A program made the position numbers and the translations under genes. DNA of 48,224 bases from Planococcus sp. APC 4015 (GTDB lineage Bacteria; Actinomycetota; Actinomycetes; Actinomycetales; Microbacteriaceae): the NCBI GenBank assembly GCA_030407505.1, contig JASDDH010000029.1, forward strand, positions 1 to 48,224, in the 5' to 3' direction. The notes below the pieces were generated by a model. That model saw only the letters and a list, made by a program, of their open reading frames with translations. It had not been told where the DNA came from and made no database searches. Within the stretch, counting starts at the first letter, position 1. Each line of letters starts with the position of its first letter. This document shows positions 7,794 through 15,812 of the stretch, one piece after another.

Positions 7794-8978
7794 CTACCGC
7801 GCGCCCACCCGATCGAGCCACTGCATCAGCCCGGGCAGGGCGAGGTAGGCGACGGTGCCGTGGGTCGCGAACGGGATCTCGTGGTACGTCACGTGCATCC
7901 CGAGGGCTGCCTCGTGCCGGGCGAAGTCGGCGGTGTCGTCCGGCACGACGAGCTCGTCGTCGAGCCCCTGGGCGATGAACACCGGGGCGTCGAAGGCGAC
8001 CGAGCCCGCCGAGTTCTCCTGCAGGAGGGTCGCCCACGGGTCGGTGGTGGTCGGGTCGGCGGTCGTGAAGTCGCCCACGAGCGGGTCGCCCATCGCGTGC
8101 AGCTGATCGATGTTCGTCAGCAGGCAGAGATCGTTCATCTCGGGCACGATCTTCTGCGCCGCGGGCGTCAGGATCTGATCGATCGGCTCGTCGTACACCT
8201 CGGCGAACGCCGTGAAGGCGTACGAGCCGATCGTCACGCCCGAGATGTCGTCGAGATGCGCGCCCATGAGGTCGGTGAGGTTCGCGGCGGGGGCGGCGGC
8301 CGCGACCGCCTCGATCTGCAGCTCCGGGGCGTAGTCGGCGGCGCGCTCGGCGGCGAAGAGCACCGCCGCCCCGCCCTGCGAGTGGCCCCAGAGCACGACG
8401 CGGTCGGTCGCCTGCGCCTGGGGGATCGCGCGGGCGGCGCGCGCGGCATCCAGCACGGCATTGCCTCCCGTCACCCCCACGAGGTACGAATCGGGACCAT
8501 CGGTGCCCATGCCGACGTAGTCGGTCGCCACCACCGCGTAGCCGCGGTCGAGCAGGAACCGCAGTCCCTCGATGCCGACGTACGGGTCGAAGCCGTAGGA
8601 CGGGGCGCACTGCTTCGCGGCGCCCGTCGTCGGATGCGCCCACGAGAGGATCGTGCGGCCGCCGGGCGGCGCCGGGGTGAGCGGCACGATGAGCACCCCC
8701 GTCGACACGGCGGGGTCGCCGTGCACGTCGGTGGTGCGGTACATGATGCGCCAGGCGCGGGAGGCGAGCGGGGCGCCCAGCAGGTGGTCGGTCTTGACGA
8801 TCGTCCCCGGCGCCCCGTCGAGGGCGCCTTCGGGCTGCTCGTAGAACGCGTCGACGCCCGCACGCTCGATGGCGTCGCCGGCGATGCGCAGCTCGGTCGA
8901 GGCGACCAGCCCGCCGATCACGGCGAGCGAGGCCGCGAAGAACACGACGGCGACGTGATGACCGCGGTACCGCTTCAT
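7794..8978 (-). CDS. Secretory lipase/alpha-beta hydrolase, membrane-anchored or exported
   Basis: 394 residues. An N-terminal hydrophobic stretch (about 9-27) acts as signal anchor; no lipobox is seen. The alpha/beta-hydrolase triad is readable: nucleophile elbow WGHSQGG (Ser200), an acid at Asp340/341 in QGLDDELV, and His373 in FATHG. The motif TTDVHGDPAVSTGVLIVP and HPTTGAAKQCAPS are typical of the secretory lipase (LIP) family, whose members release fatty acids or esters outside the cell. A GAAGGGG ribosome site precedes the ATG. Probably transcribed together with the antiporter gene downstream. Confidence 0.9.
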   Translation of the reverse strand: MKRYRGHHVAVVFFAASLAVIGGLVASTELRIAGDAIERAGVDAFYEQPEGALDGAPGTIVKTDHLLGAPLASRAWRIMYRTTDVHGDPAVSTGVLIVPLTPAPPGGRTILSWAHPTTGAAKQCAPSYGFDPYVGIEGLRFLLDRGYAVVATDYVGMGTDGPDSYLVGVTGGNAVLDAARAARAIPQAQATDRVVLWGHSQGGAAVLFAAERAADYAPELQIEAVAAAAPAANLTDLMGAHLDDISGVTIGSYAFTAFAEVYDEPIDQILTPAAQKIVPEMNDLCLLTNIDQLHAMGDPLVGDFTTADPTTTDPWATLLQENSAGSVAFDAPVFIAQGLDDELVVPDDTADFARHEAALGMHVTYHEIPFATHGTVAYLALPGLMQWLDRVGAR

Positions 8979-9023
8979 GCGTGCCCCTTCGAGGATCTCC
9001 CCCGATCATGCCGGATACCGCGC

Positions 9024-9860
9024 TCAGCGCAACGCGGAGCGTGCCGCCTCTGCCTCGTCCTGTGCCGCACGGGCCGTCTTGGACGCGGCCGCGTGCTCGT
9101 CCTCGCGGGTCGCAAGCTCGTCCTCCGCCGACTCGGCGTCGGACGTCAGCTTCTCGAGATCGCGGGCGACCTCGGCGATACGCTCCCGCACGTGGTCGAG
9201 TCGCTCCCGCGCCTTGTCGCGCCGGGCGGCGACGCGGGCGAGCTCGCGGGCGGCCTCGCTCGCCGACCGGTCGGCCTCGCGCACCGCCTTCTCGGCTGCC
9301 TTCCGGGCGCGGCGCTCGGCCAGGTCATCGCGAGTGGTCGCCGGTGCAGGCGCCGCGCCCGGGAACGATCCCCCGACGGCGTCGCGAAGCGAGTCGTCAT
9401 CGAACGCACCCGCCTCGAGCGGCCTGACGAGCCGCCCGCTCAGCACAGCCGCCGCGGCCCCGGGGTCGACCACGGCCGCGTTTATCGTCTTCTCCACGTC
9501 GTCGCGCGCAGCGGCGCTCACCGTGACGCCGGCGACCTCGGCGAGCGACACGGCGTCCTTCGCGAGCGCCGACACCAGCGCCCGCCGCTGCCGACTCAGC
9601 CGCGAGAGCTCGGCGGCGTCGAGGTCGTCCTGCGCTTCGCGCAGCGCCGCCGACAGCTCGACGGCGTCGGCGAGCTGTCCCCCGGCGGACAGCAGATTGA
9701 CCGCCCACGCCGAGACGGTCGGCTTGCGCAGCGCCTTGACGGCGGCGGCGAGTTCGCGATCGGATGCCGCAGCCCGCGCGTTGCGCGCCGCGGTGAACTG
9801 CTCGGGCGGGAGCGCGTAGAGCTCAGCGGCGATCTCGTCGAGCGCGTCCGTGTGCGGCAT
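9024..9860 (-). CDS. Unknown Ala/Arg/Glu-rich helical (coiled-coil) protein
   Basis: 278 residues, almost wholly predicted helix. Residues ~185-278 form a long heptad-like coiled coil rich in Ala, Arg and Glu; the N-terminal half contains a compact helical region with RKPTVSAWAVNLL. No signal peptide, membrane segment or catalytic motif. GAGAAT lies 6 nt before the ATG at 9860, consistent with a leaderless start. The same helical architecture is common among uncharacterised actinobacterial proteins, so I assign no function. It lies 32 nt downstream of xylB on the same strand but has its own -10. Confidence 0.8.
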   Translation of the reverse strand: MPHTDALDEIAAELYALPPEQFTAARNARAAASDRELAAAVKALRKPTVSAWAVNLLSAGGQLADAVELSAALREAQDDLDAAELSRLSRQRRALVSALAKDAVSLAEVAGVTVSAAARDDVEKTINAAVVDPGAAAAVLSGRLVRPLEAGAFDDDSLRDAVGGSFPGAAPAPATTRDDLAERRARKAAEKAVREADRSASEAARELARVAARRDKARERLDHVRERIAEVARDLEKLTSDAESAEDELATREDEHAAASKTARAAQDEAEAARSALR

Positions 9861-9866
9861 CCGGCT

Positions 9867-9872
9867 ATTCTC
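9867..9872 (-). promoter_or_regulatory. Possible -10 of the helical protein gene
   Basis: GAGAAT on the minus strand, 6 nt before the ATG at 9860. It fits the -10 pattern only at the A2 and T6 positions, so it is weaker than other cases in this window. Confidence 0.35.
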
Positions 9873-9892
9873 GTCGTCGAACGGGGCGAGTC

Positions 9893-11176
9893 CTAGAGGA
9901 TGGATGCCGCCTGGCGCGCGGCGCCGATCGCGACGTACTCCCCCGGAGCCGGCACGTCGACCGCGAGTCCGAGCACGAGCGGCGCGATCGCCCGCACCGC
10001 TTCGGACTGCGCGCCACCGCCGATGAGCAGCGCCCGCTCGAGCGGAACGCCGAGCGTGCGCAGGGCCTCGAGTCCGGCGCCGAGCCCCGACAGCATGCCT
10101 TCGACGGCTGCGCGGGCGAGGTTCTCGCGAGTCGTCGAGGCGAGCGTCAGACCCGTGAGCGACGCCGTGGCGTCGGGGAGGTTCGGCGTGCGCTCGCCCT
10201 CGAAGTACGGCACGAGCGTGACTCCGCCGGCACCGGGCTGAGCGGCCAGGGCCAGGCGCGAGAGCTCGTCGTGATCGACGGCGAGCAGCCGCGCGACGGC
10301 GTCGAGAACGCGGGCGGCGTTGAGCGTCGCCACGAGCGGCAGGAACCGGCCGGTGCAGTCGGCGAAGCCCGCGACCGTGCCGGTCGGGTCGATGGTGCGC
10401 ACGTCGCTCACGGCGAACACCGTGCCGCTCGTGCCGATCGACACCACGACGTCGCCGGGTCCGGCGCCGAGACCGAGGGCGGCACCGGCGTTGTCGCCCG
10501 CACCGCCGCCGACGCGTCGGCCGGCGGCATCCGTCACCCATTCGTCGGCGCCCAGCACGCGCGGCAGCACCGCGTCGTGGCCGAGGGCCGCGATCAGCAG
10601 GTCGCGGTCGTAGTCGCCGGTCTCGGGTTTCCAGTAGCCGGTGCCCGAGGCATCCGATCGATCGGTCACGAGCTCGTCGAGCACGGGGTTCTCGGGCCCG
10701 AAGCCGCGCAGGCGCCAGGTCAGCCAGTCGTGCGGCAGCGCCACCGCGGCGACGCGGGCCGCGTTGGCGGGCTCGTGGTCGCGCAGCCACCGCAGCTTCG
10801 TGATCGTGAACGACGCGACGGGCACGAGCCCCGTGCGACGGGCGAGCTCGTCGGCGCCGAACTCGGCGATGAGGTCGGCCGCGGCGCCGGCCGAGCGGGT
10901 GTCGTTCCACAGCAGGGCGTCACGGATCACCCGGCCCTCGGCGTCGAGCGCGACCATGCCGTGCTGCTGTCCGCCGACCGCCCAGGCCGCGACGTCGTCG
11001 ATGCCGCCCGCGGCGGCGATCGCCTCCTGCAGCGCGGTCCACCACGCCTCGGGATCGACCGACGTGCCCTCGGGGTGCCGGCCGCGACCTTCTCGGACGA
11101 CGCGGAGGCCCGCGGCATCCGTCACCACGACCTTGCACGACTGCGTCGACGAGTCGACTCCCATGACGAGCGTCAT
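9893..11176 (-). CDS. xylB: Xylulokinase
   Basis: 427-residue FGGY-family sugar kinase. It opens with the phosphate-1 block [13 protein letters not shown], has the xylulokinase signature [10 protein letters not shown], the hinge block [15 protein letters not shown] and the C-terminal adenosine motif [17 protein letters not shown]. It phosphorylates D-xylulose to xylulose 5-phosphate for the pentose phosphate pathway in the cytoplasm. A GGAAGGTGA ribosome site precedes the ATG. It follows xylA on the same strand after 99 nt; the gap holds a large hairpin that may set the xylA:xylB ratio. Length is somewhat shorter than the ~480-residue enterobacterial enzyme but usual for actinobacteria. Confidence 0.96.
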   Translation of the reverse strand: MTLVMGVDSSTQSCKVVVTDAAGLRVVREGRGRHPEGTSVDPEAWWTALQEAIAAAGGIDDVAAWAVGGQQHGMVALDAEGRVIRDALLWNDTRSAGAAADLIAEFGADELARRTGLVPVASFTITKLRWLRDHEPANAARVAAVALPHDWLTWRLRGFGPENPVLDELVTDRSDASGTGYWKPETGDYDRDLLIAALGHDAVLPRVLGADEWVTDAAGRRVGGGAGDNAGAALGLGAGPGDVVVSIGTSGTVFAVSDVRTIDPTGTVAGFADCTGRFLPLVATLNAARVLDAVARLLAVDHDELSRLALAAQPGAGGVTLVPYFEGERTPNLPDATASLTGLTLASTTRENLARAAVEGMLSGLGAGLEALRTLGVPLERALLIGGGAQSEAVRAIAPLVLGLAVDVPAPGEYVAIGAARQAASIL

Positions 11177-11202
11177 CGCTCACCTTCCATTCCGTGAGAC
11201 TC

Positions 11203-11253
11203 CATCTGAGCGACGAGACCGCGGGGAAAACCCACGGTCTCGTCGCTCAGGTG
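11203..11253 (-). other. Long inverted repeat between xylA and xylB
   Basis: Arms 11206-11221 (CTGAGCGACGAGACCG) and 11235-11250 are perfect 16-bp complements; three more pairs extend outward (one G-T) and three inward after a single mismatch, leaving a GAAAA loop. There is no T-tract after it in the direction of xyl transcription, so it is more likely a processing/stabilising stem or attenuator than a simple terminator. Confidence 0.75.
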
Positions 11254-11275
11254 ACGTCTCGGCGTCTCGTGCGGG

Positions 11276-12463
11276 TCAGCGCGCGCCGAGCAGGTGCTCG
11301 GTCGCCAGCTGCTGGAGGCGGACGAAGCCGCCGCCCTTGCCGCCGAAGTACACGTCGGTGTCGAAGTCCTCGTACGCCGACGTGTCGGCGAGGAAGTCGT
11401 CGTACGACTCGCCCTCGTTGAGCGTCGGGGTCGCCAGGTCGGGCACCTTGGCGGCGGCGAGCGCCTCCTGCACCTCGGGGTCGGCGCGGAAGGCCGCGGC
11501 ACGCTCCTTGAGCAGCAGGTACGTGCTCATGTTGGCCGCCGCCGAGTCCCAGACGCCGGTCTCGTCCTCGGTGCGCGAGGGCTTGTAGTCGAAGTGACGG
11601 GGACCGTCGTACGCGGGCACGCCGCCGGGGCCGCCGTTCTCGAGCAGGTCGACGAGCGCGAACGCGTTGTGCAGATCACCGTGACCGAACACGAGGTCCT
11701 GGTCGTACTTGATGCCGCGCTGACCGTTCAGGTCGATGTGGAAGAGCTTGCCGTGGTACAGCGCCTGGGCGATGCCGGCCGAGAAGTTCAGGCCCGCCAT
11801 CTGCTCGTGGCCGACCTCGGGGTTGACACCGACGAGCTCGGGACGCTCGAGCGACTCGATGAAGGCGATCGCGTGACCGAGGGTCGGAAGCAGGATGTCG
11901 CCGCGCGGCTCATTGGGCTTCGGCTCGATAGCGAAGCGGATGTCGTAGCCCTTGTCGGTGACGTAGTCGCCGAGCAGGTTGACGGCCTCGCGGTAGCGCT
12001 CGAGAGCCTGACGGATGTCCTTCGCGGAGTCGTACTCCGCGCCTTCGCGGCCGCCCCACATGACGAACGTCTTGGCGCCGAGCTCGGCCCCGAGGTCGAG
12101 CTGGCGGAAGACCTTGCGCAACGCGAAGCGGCGCACGTCGCGGTCGTTCGCGGTGAAGCCGCCGTCCTTGAAGACGGGAGCCGAGAAGAGGTTGGTCGTG
12201 ACCATCGGCACGATCAGGCCGGTCGCCTCGAGCGCACCCTTGAGTCGGTCGATCTGCGTCTGACGCTCGGCGTCGGTCGAACCGAACGCGAAGAGGTCGT
12301 CGTCGTGGAACGTGAGGCCGTAGGCGCCGAGTTCGGACAGCTTCTCGACGGCGTGCACGACGTCGAGCGGAGGACGGGTCGGTCCGCCGAACGGGTCGGC
12401 GCCGTTGTAGCCGACGGTCCAGAGTCCGAACGAGAACTTGTCGTCGCGAGTGGGGGTGGGCAT
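11276..12463 (-). CDS. xylA: Xylose isomerase
   Basis: 395 residues, the length of actinobacterial class I xylose isomerases. Signature residues are present: His53 in TFHDDD, the metal/catalytic block [13 protein letters not shown] with Glu180 and Lys182, [13 protein letters not shown], and the second metal site [16 protein letters not shown]. It converts D-xylose to D-xylulose in the cytoplasm, feeding XylB. The ATG at 12463 has a CAGGAG ribosome site; an in-frame ATG at 12505 is rejected because it lies in the operator. It is first gene of a xylA-xylB unit, divergent from the repeat-zincin gene, and is likely repressed by a ROK/XylR-type regulator through the palindromes upstream. Confidence 0.98.
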   Translation of the reverse strand: MPTPTRDDKFSFGLWTVGYNGADPFGGPTRPPLDVVHAVEKLSELGAYGLTFHDDDLFAFGSTDAERQTQIDRLKGALEATGLIVPMVTTNLFSAPVFKDGGFTANDRDVRRFALRKVFRQLDLGAELGAKTFVMWGGREGAEYDSAKDIRQALERYREAVNLLGDYVTDKGYDIRFAIEPKPNEPRGDILLPTLGHAIAFIESLERPELVGVNPEVGHEQMAGLNFSAGIAQALYHGKLFHIDLNGQRGIKYDQDLVFGHGDLHNAFALVDLLENGGPGGVPAYDGPRHFDYKPSRTEDETGVWDSAAANMSTYLLLKERAAAFRADPEVQEALAAAKVPDLATPTLNEGESYDDFLADTSAYEDFDTDVYFGGKGGGFVRLQQLATEHLLGAR

Positions 12464-12486
12464 GGGTGCTCCTGGGTTCGACGGTG

Positions 12487-12516
12487 AACAATTGTTGTTA
12501 ACCACAACCTATATCA
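12487..12516 (-). promoter_or_regulatory. xylA promoter/operator with overlapping palindromes
   Basis: Two palindromes overlap: AACAATTGTT (12487-12496, perfect) and GTTGT-5 nt-ACAAC (12494-12508). They lie in an A+T-rich island that contrasts with the surrounding GC. On the minus strand a TATAGG -10-like hexamer (about 12509-12514) is followed by these sites, so a bound repressor would cover the transcription start. The AACAA/TTGTT halves resemble XylR (ROK-family) operators; this is inference. Confidence 0.6.
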
Positions 12517-12620
12517 GAACGGATGCCGCGTCCACCCCGCCGCGTATCAGCGGGGACTCCGGCCGCTCTCCCTTCGTGGAGTCGCCCCGACGGCGAGCGA
12601 CCGGGGGAAAGGGATAGGAC

Positions 12621-14606
12621 ATGAGCTGGAGCGGATGGTTCGACATCGGCTCGCCTCCTGGCGGATTCAGGGGCGGGCCGGCGACGATCTCGCGCAACAA
12701 AGACGTGTGCAACGTCTATGTGCGCGGTGTCGACGACAAGCTGTGGCAGCGGGCGTACTACAACGGCCGGTGGCACCCGTGGGGCCGCCACGACGACGGC
12801 GTCCTCGCCTCGAAGCCGGCGCTCGGCTCGATGGGTCGCGATCACGAGCACGTCTTCGTGCGCGGCACCGACGGCAACGTGTACCAGAAGTACTGGCAGG
12901 CCGCGGGGGGATGGAAGGGCTGGTTCAACATCGGGGCTCCTCCCGGAGGCTTCATCGGAGCACCCGCCACGATCTCGCGCAACAAGGACGTGTGCAACGT
13001 CTACGTGCGCGGAACAGACGACAAGCTCTGGCAGCGGGCGTACTACAACGGCCAGTGGCACCCGTGGGGCCGCCACGACGACGGCGTCCTCGCGTCGGAG
13101 CCGACCCTGGGCTCGATGGGGCCCGACCACGAGCACGTCTTCGTGCGCGGCACCGACGGCAAGGTGTACCAGAAGTACTGGACGGCGCAGGGCGGGTGGA
13201 AGGGCTGGTTCGACATCGGCGCCCCCAGCGGTGGCTACGTCGGCGCGCCGGCCACGATCTCGCGCAACAAGGACGTGTGCAACGTCTACGTGCGCGGAAC
13301 GGACGACAAGCTCTGGCAGCGGGCGTACTACAACGGCCAGTGGCACGCATGGGGCCGTCACGAGGACGGCGTCCTCGCATCCGAGCCGGCACTCGGCTCG
13401 ATGGGCGCCGACCACGAGCACGTCTTCGTGCGGGGCACCGACGGCAACGTCTACCAGAAGTACTGGCAGGCAACCGCGCAGCCCGTGGGCGAAGTGTCGT
13501 TCCCGGTCAGCGAGTGCGTCTACGGCTGGACGGCGCGCTACCACCAGTCCGGCACGCACATCACGGTGCGCATCCAGTTGAATCCGGATGCCGGCATCAC
13601 CGGCGCGACGATGGACGCCCTGCGGACGACGTGGCGCAACGGCATCATCGCGACGTGGTCGAACCAGTTCCACTGCAAGGCGCCCAACGGCGGCCGGCAG
13701 GCGGTGACCTTCGACGTGCAGTGGGTGACGTCGAACGCGCACCACGTGGTGCGTGTGCGCCCCGGTCCCGAGCGCTCGAACATGGGAACGTGGGACACGA
13801 ACGACACCGCGAACGTCGCGGCCCACGAGTTCGGCCACATGCTGGGCCACCCGGACGAGTACGCCGATGCGACGTGCCCGAGTCGCAACCCGGTGAGCAC
13901 CGGCTCGGTGATGGACGACAACACCGAGCCCTTCGCCCGCCACTACAACCGCATCTGCACCTTCCACGGCTCGGGCCACGGCCCCGTCGCGGCGGGCGCA
14001 CCGGAGCCTGCAGAGGCCCCCGAGACAGGAGGCACTTCGATGGAGCTCATCGACAACCTGACGCCGAGGGCACGGGATGCCGTGCTGAAGCGCCTGCGGG
14101 CGGTGGCCGACGGCGACGCAGCGCCGTCGGAGGGCGGTGAGCCGCACGTCTCGTTCGAGGTCACCGGCGGCGCGCCCGGCGAGCGGTACGCGTACTCGCT
14201 CGATGTCCAGGCCGACGGCTCGGCGGCGCGCAGCGTCATCGACGAGCTCGGCGGCGGTCTCGCCCCCGGCGAGTCCGACAGCGGCGGCTCGGTCCCGCAG
14301 GGACTCGCGGCGGACGTCTTCGCCGCGGCCCGCGAGATCGGGCTGTTCGACGACGAGGCGCCGGCGCTGCCCGGGGAGCAGATCGAGATCCTGCCCGACA
14401 GCCTCGTCGCGATCCTCACGGTGCGCGACGGCGACGCCGTGCGCCGAGTCGTGGTGCCGGTGATGGAATCGGATGCCGCGGCGGACGGGACGACCCCGGG
14501 GGCGACCGAGGTGCCGCTGGACACACCCGTGCTGCTGCCGACCGAGTCCGTCGACCGCCTCGCACCAGTGCTGGCGGCGCTCGGCAAGGTCGAGTCGGCG
14601 CTGTAG
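12621..14606 (+). CDS. Propeller-repeat protein fused to a zincin metallopeptidase
   Basis: 661 residues. Residues ~5-289 are three near-identical 95-residue repeats (each WFDIG...GGP/APATISRNKDVCNVYVRG...DKLWQR...W and HEHVFVRGTDGNVYQKYW), two blade-like halves per repeat, resembling PLL-type beta-propeller lectin or DUF346 repeats. Residues ~300-460 are a metallopeptidase domain with HEFGHMLGHPDEY: His402, Glu403, His406, Gly409 and Asp412 fit HExxHxxGxxD, with a possible Met-turn at GSVMDD. Residues ~470-661 form an acidic, unrecognised C-terminal domain. There is no signal peptide: the protein begins inside the first blade. A purine-rich ribosome site precedes ATG 12621. It is divergent from xylA and followed by a strong hairpin. 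Possible jobs are glycan-targeted proteolysis or a toxin-like effector; export is unexplained. Confidence 0.88.
   Translation: MSWSGWFDIGSPPGGFRGGPATISRNKDVCNVYVRGVDDKLWQRAYYNGRWHPWGRHDDGVLASKPALGSMGRDHEHVFVRGTDGNVYQKYWQAAGGWKGWFNIGAPPGGFIGAPATISRNKDVCNVYVRGTDDKLWQRAYYNGQWHPWGRHDDGVLASEPTLGSMGPDHEHVFVRGTDGKVYQKYWTAQGGWKGWFDIGAPSGGYVGAPATISRNKDVCNVYVRGTDDKLWQRAYYNGQWHAWGRHEDGVLASEPALGSMGADHEHVFVRGTDGNVYQKYWQATAQPVGEVSFPVSECVYGWTARYHQSGTHITVRIQLNPDAGITGATMDALRTTWRNGIIATWSNQFHCKAPNGGRQAVTFDVQWVTSNAHHVVRVRPGPERSNMGTWDTNDTANVAAHEFGHMLGHPDEYADATCPSRNPVSTGSVMDDNTEPFARHYNRICTFHGSGHGPVAAGAPEPAEAPETGGTSMELIDNLTPRARDAVLKRLRAVADGDAAPSEGGEPHVSFEVTGGAPGERYAYSLDVQADGSAARSVIDELGGGLAPGESDSGGSVPQGLAADVFAAAREIGLFDDEAPALPGEQIEILPDSLVAILTVRDGDAVRRVVVPVMESDAAADGTTPGATEVPLDTPVLLPTESVDRLAPVLAALGKVESAL
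12633..13487 (+). repeat. Three tandem 285-bp repeats encoding propeller blades
   Basis: Units begin at 12633, 12918 and 13203, exactly 285 bp (95 codons) apart. The DNA is nearly identical through long stretches, such as the segment encoding SRNKDVCNVYVRG in every unit, which points to recent duplication or ongoing homogenisation. Confidence 0.9.
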
Positions 14607-14613
14607 CCACCGG

Positions 14614-14648
14614 CGGGCCGGGGTGCGCGCTCTGCGCACCCCGGCCCG
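14614..14648 (+). terminator. Hairpin terminator after the repeat-zincin gene
   Basis: A perfect 15-bp stem (CGGGCCGGGGTGCGC at 14614-14628 and its complement at 14634-14648) with a GCTCT loop begins 8 nt after the stop codon. It has no U-tract, which is common for high-GC actinobacterial terminators. Confidence 0.75.
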
Positions 14649-14775
14649 CTGCTGTGCGCGCGGGGGACGCTGCTCACCGACCATGGTGGAATGACGGGAG
14701 GTAGCCCTTGACGAGTCGCACGCCGACGCGCGATGAGGCGCACCCCCGCACCACCTGACGAACGGACGACATTCG

Positions 14776-15744
14776 ATGAGCGACGACAGCGCGACGAACG
14801 GCCTGCCCCGCCGGCAGCTGGGCTCCACCGCCCTCGAGGTCACCTCCGTGTGCGTGGGGACGAGCCCCCTCGCGAGCATGGAGTTCCTCTACGGCTACGG
14901 CGTCGAGGAGGACACCGCGGTGGCGACCGTGTCGGCGGCCTTCGACAGCCCCGTCAACGTGATGGACACGTCCAACGGCTACGGCCCCGCCGGGGAGAGC
15001 GAGCGACGCATCGGCGCGGCGATCGCCGCCCGTGGTGGGCTCCCCGAGGGCTACGTCCTGGCGACGAAGGTCGATCCCGCCACCGGGTCGACCGACTTCT
15101 CCGGCGACCGGGTGCGCGCGTCGCTCGAAGAGAGCATGGAGCGCCTGGGCCTGGATCACATCCAGCTGCTGCATCTCCACGACCCGGAGCGCATCACGTT
15201 CGAGGAGGGCACGGCGCCCGGCGGTCCGCTCGAGACGCTCGTCCAGCTGAAGGAGGAGGGCCTCGTCGACTACATCGGCGTCGCCGGCGGCACCCTCGAC
15301 ATCATGCACCGCTACGTCGACACCGGGATGTTCGACGTGGTGCTCAGTCACAACCGCTACACGCTGATGGATCGCTCCGCCGACGAGCTGTACGACAAGG
15401 CCGCGGCCCGGGGCATGGGGATCATGAACGCCGCGCCCTACGGCGGCGGCATGCTGGTGAAAGGCCCCGAGGCTCAACCCAAGTACGCCTACGGCCATCG
15501 CGACGGGACGTTCAGCCTGCGCGCGACGCAGATGATCGAGGCGTGCGCACGCCACGGCGTCCCCCTCGCCGCCGCCGCCCTGCAGTTCTCGGTCCGCGAC
15601 CCGCGGATCCACTCGACGGTCGTGGGGATGTCGTCGCCGGAGCGCCTCGATCAGACGCTGAGCCTGCTCGCAGCCGACATCCCCCAGAGCCTGTGGGATG
15701 AGCTGCTCGCACTCACCCCTCCACGCGAGCTCTGGCTCGACTGA
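14776..15744 (+). CDS. Aldo/keto reductase (sugar dehydrogenase-like)
   Basis: 322-residue (alpha/beta)8-barrel oxidoreductase. The catalytic tetrad is readable: Asp and Tyr in VMDTSNGYG, Lys in VLATKVD, His in LLHLHDP. The C-terminal part (GMSSPERLDQTL) is the nucleotide-binding loop of AKR enzymes. The sequence is closest in style to the D-threo-aldose (fucose) 1-dehydrogenase group, NAD(P)-dependent enzymes acting on free sugars. No convincing ribosome site is seen directly before the ATG, so the start is moderately certain. It precedes the ROK repressor gene on the same strand and lies in the sugar island; an aldose substrate is inferred from that. Confidence 0.9.
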   Translation: MSDDSATNGLPRRQLGSTALEVTSVCVGTSPLASMEFLYGYGVEEDTAVATVSAAFDSPVNVMDTSNGYGPAGESERRIGAAIAARGGLPEGYVLATKVDPATGSTDFSGDRVRASLEESMERLGLDHIQLLHLHDPERITFEEGTAPGGPLETLVQLKEEGLVDYIGVAGGTLDIMHRYVDTGMFDVVLSHNRYTLMDRSADELYDKAAARGMGIMNAAPYGGGMLVKGPEAQPKYAYGHRDGTFSLRATQMIEACARHGVPLAAAALQFSVRDPRIHSTVVGMSSPERLDQTLSLLAADIPQSLWDELLALTPPRELWLD

Positions 15745-15799
15745 CCGGCACGCACCCCGACGCCCGAGGTGGCGACGCTGATCGTGGGCGCCCCACCCA

Positions 15800-15805
15800 T
15801 ACAGT
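15800..15805 (+). promoter_or_regulatory. -10 element of leaderless ROK gene
   Basis: TACAGT lies 7 nt before GTG 15813 with no ribosome site, arguing for GTG 15813 over the in-frame GTG at 15804, which overlaps the element. Confidence 0.5.
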
Positions 15806-15812
15806 GGGTCGG

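Noticed and set aside
7116..9896. A 926-codon open frame on the plus strand
   Set aside because: It runs antisense through the antiporter, lipase and helical-protein genes, is full of Arg/Gly/His with no domain, and follows from the GC-rich third positions of the real genes.
12463..12505. Earlier xylA start at ATG 12505
   Set aside because: It would place the palindromic operator inside the coding region, while ATG 12463 has a proper ribosome site and matches the family's N-terminus.
12498..14879. A 793-codon minus-strand frame with internal repeats
   Set aside because: Antisense of the repeat-zincin gene; its repeats mirror the blade repeats, and it would read through the xylA operator region.
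15804..15812. GTG 15804 as ROK start
   Set aside because: It overlaps the TACAGT -10 element; GTG 15813 is spaced correctly for a leaderless start.
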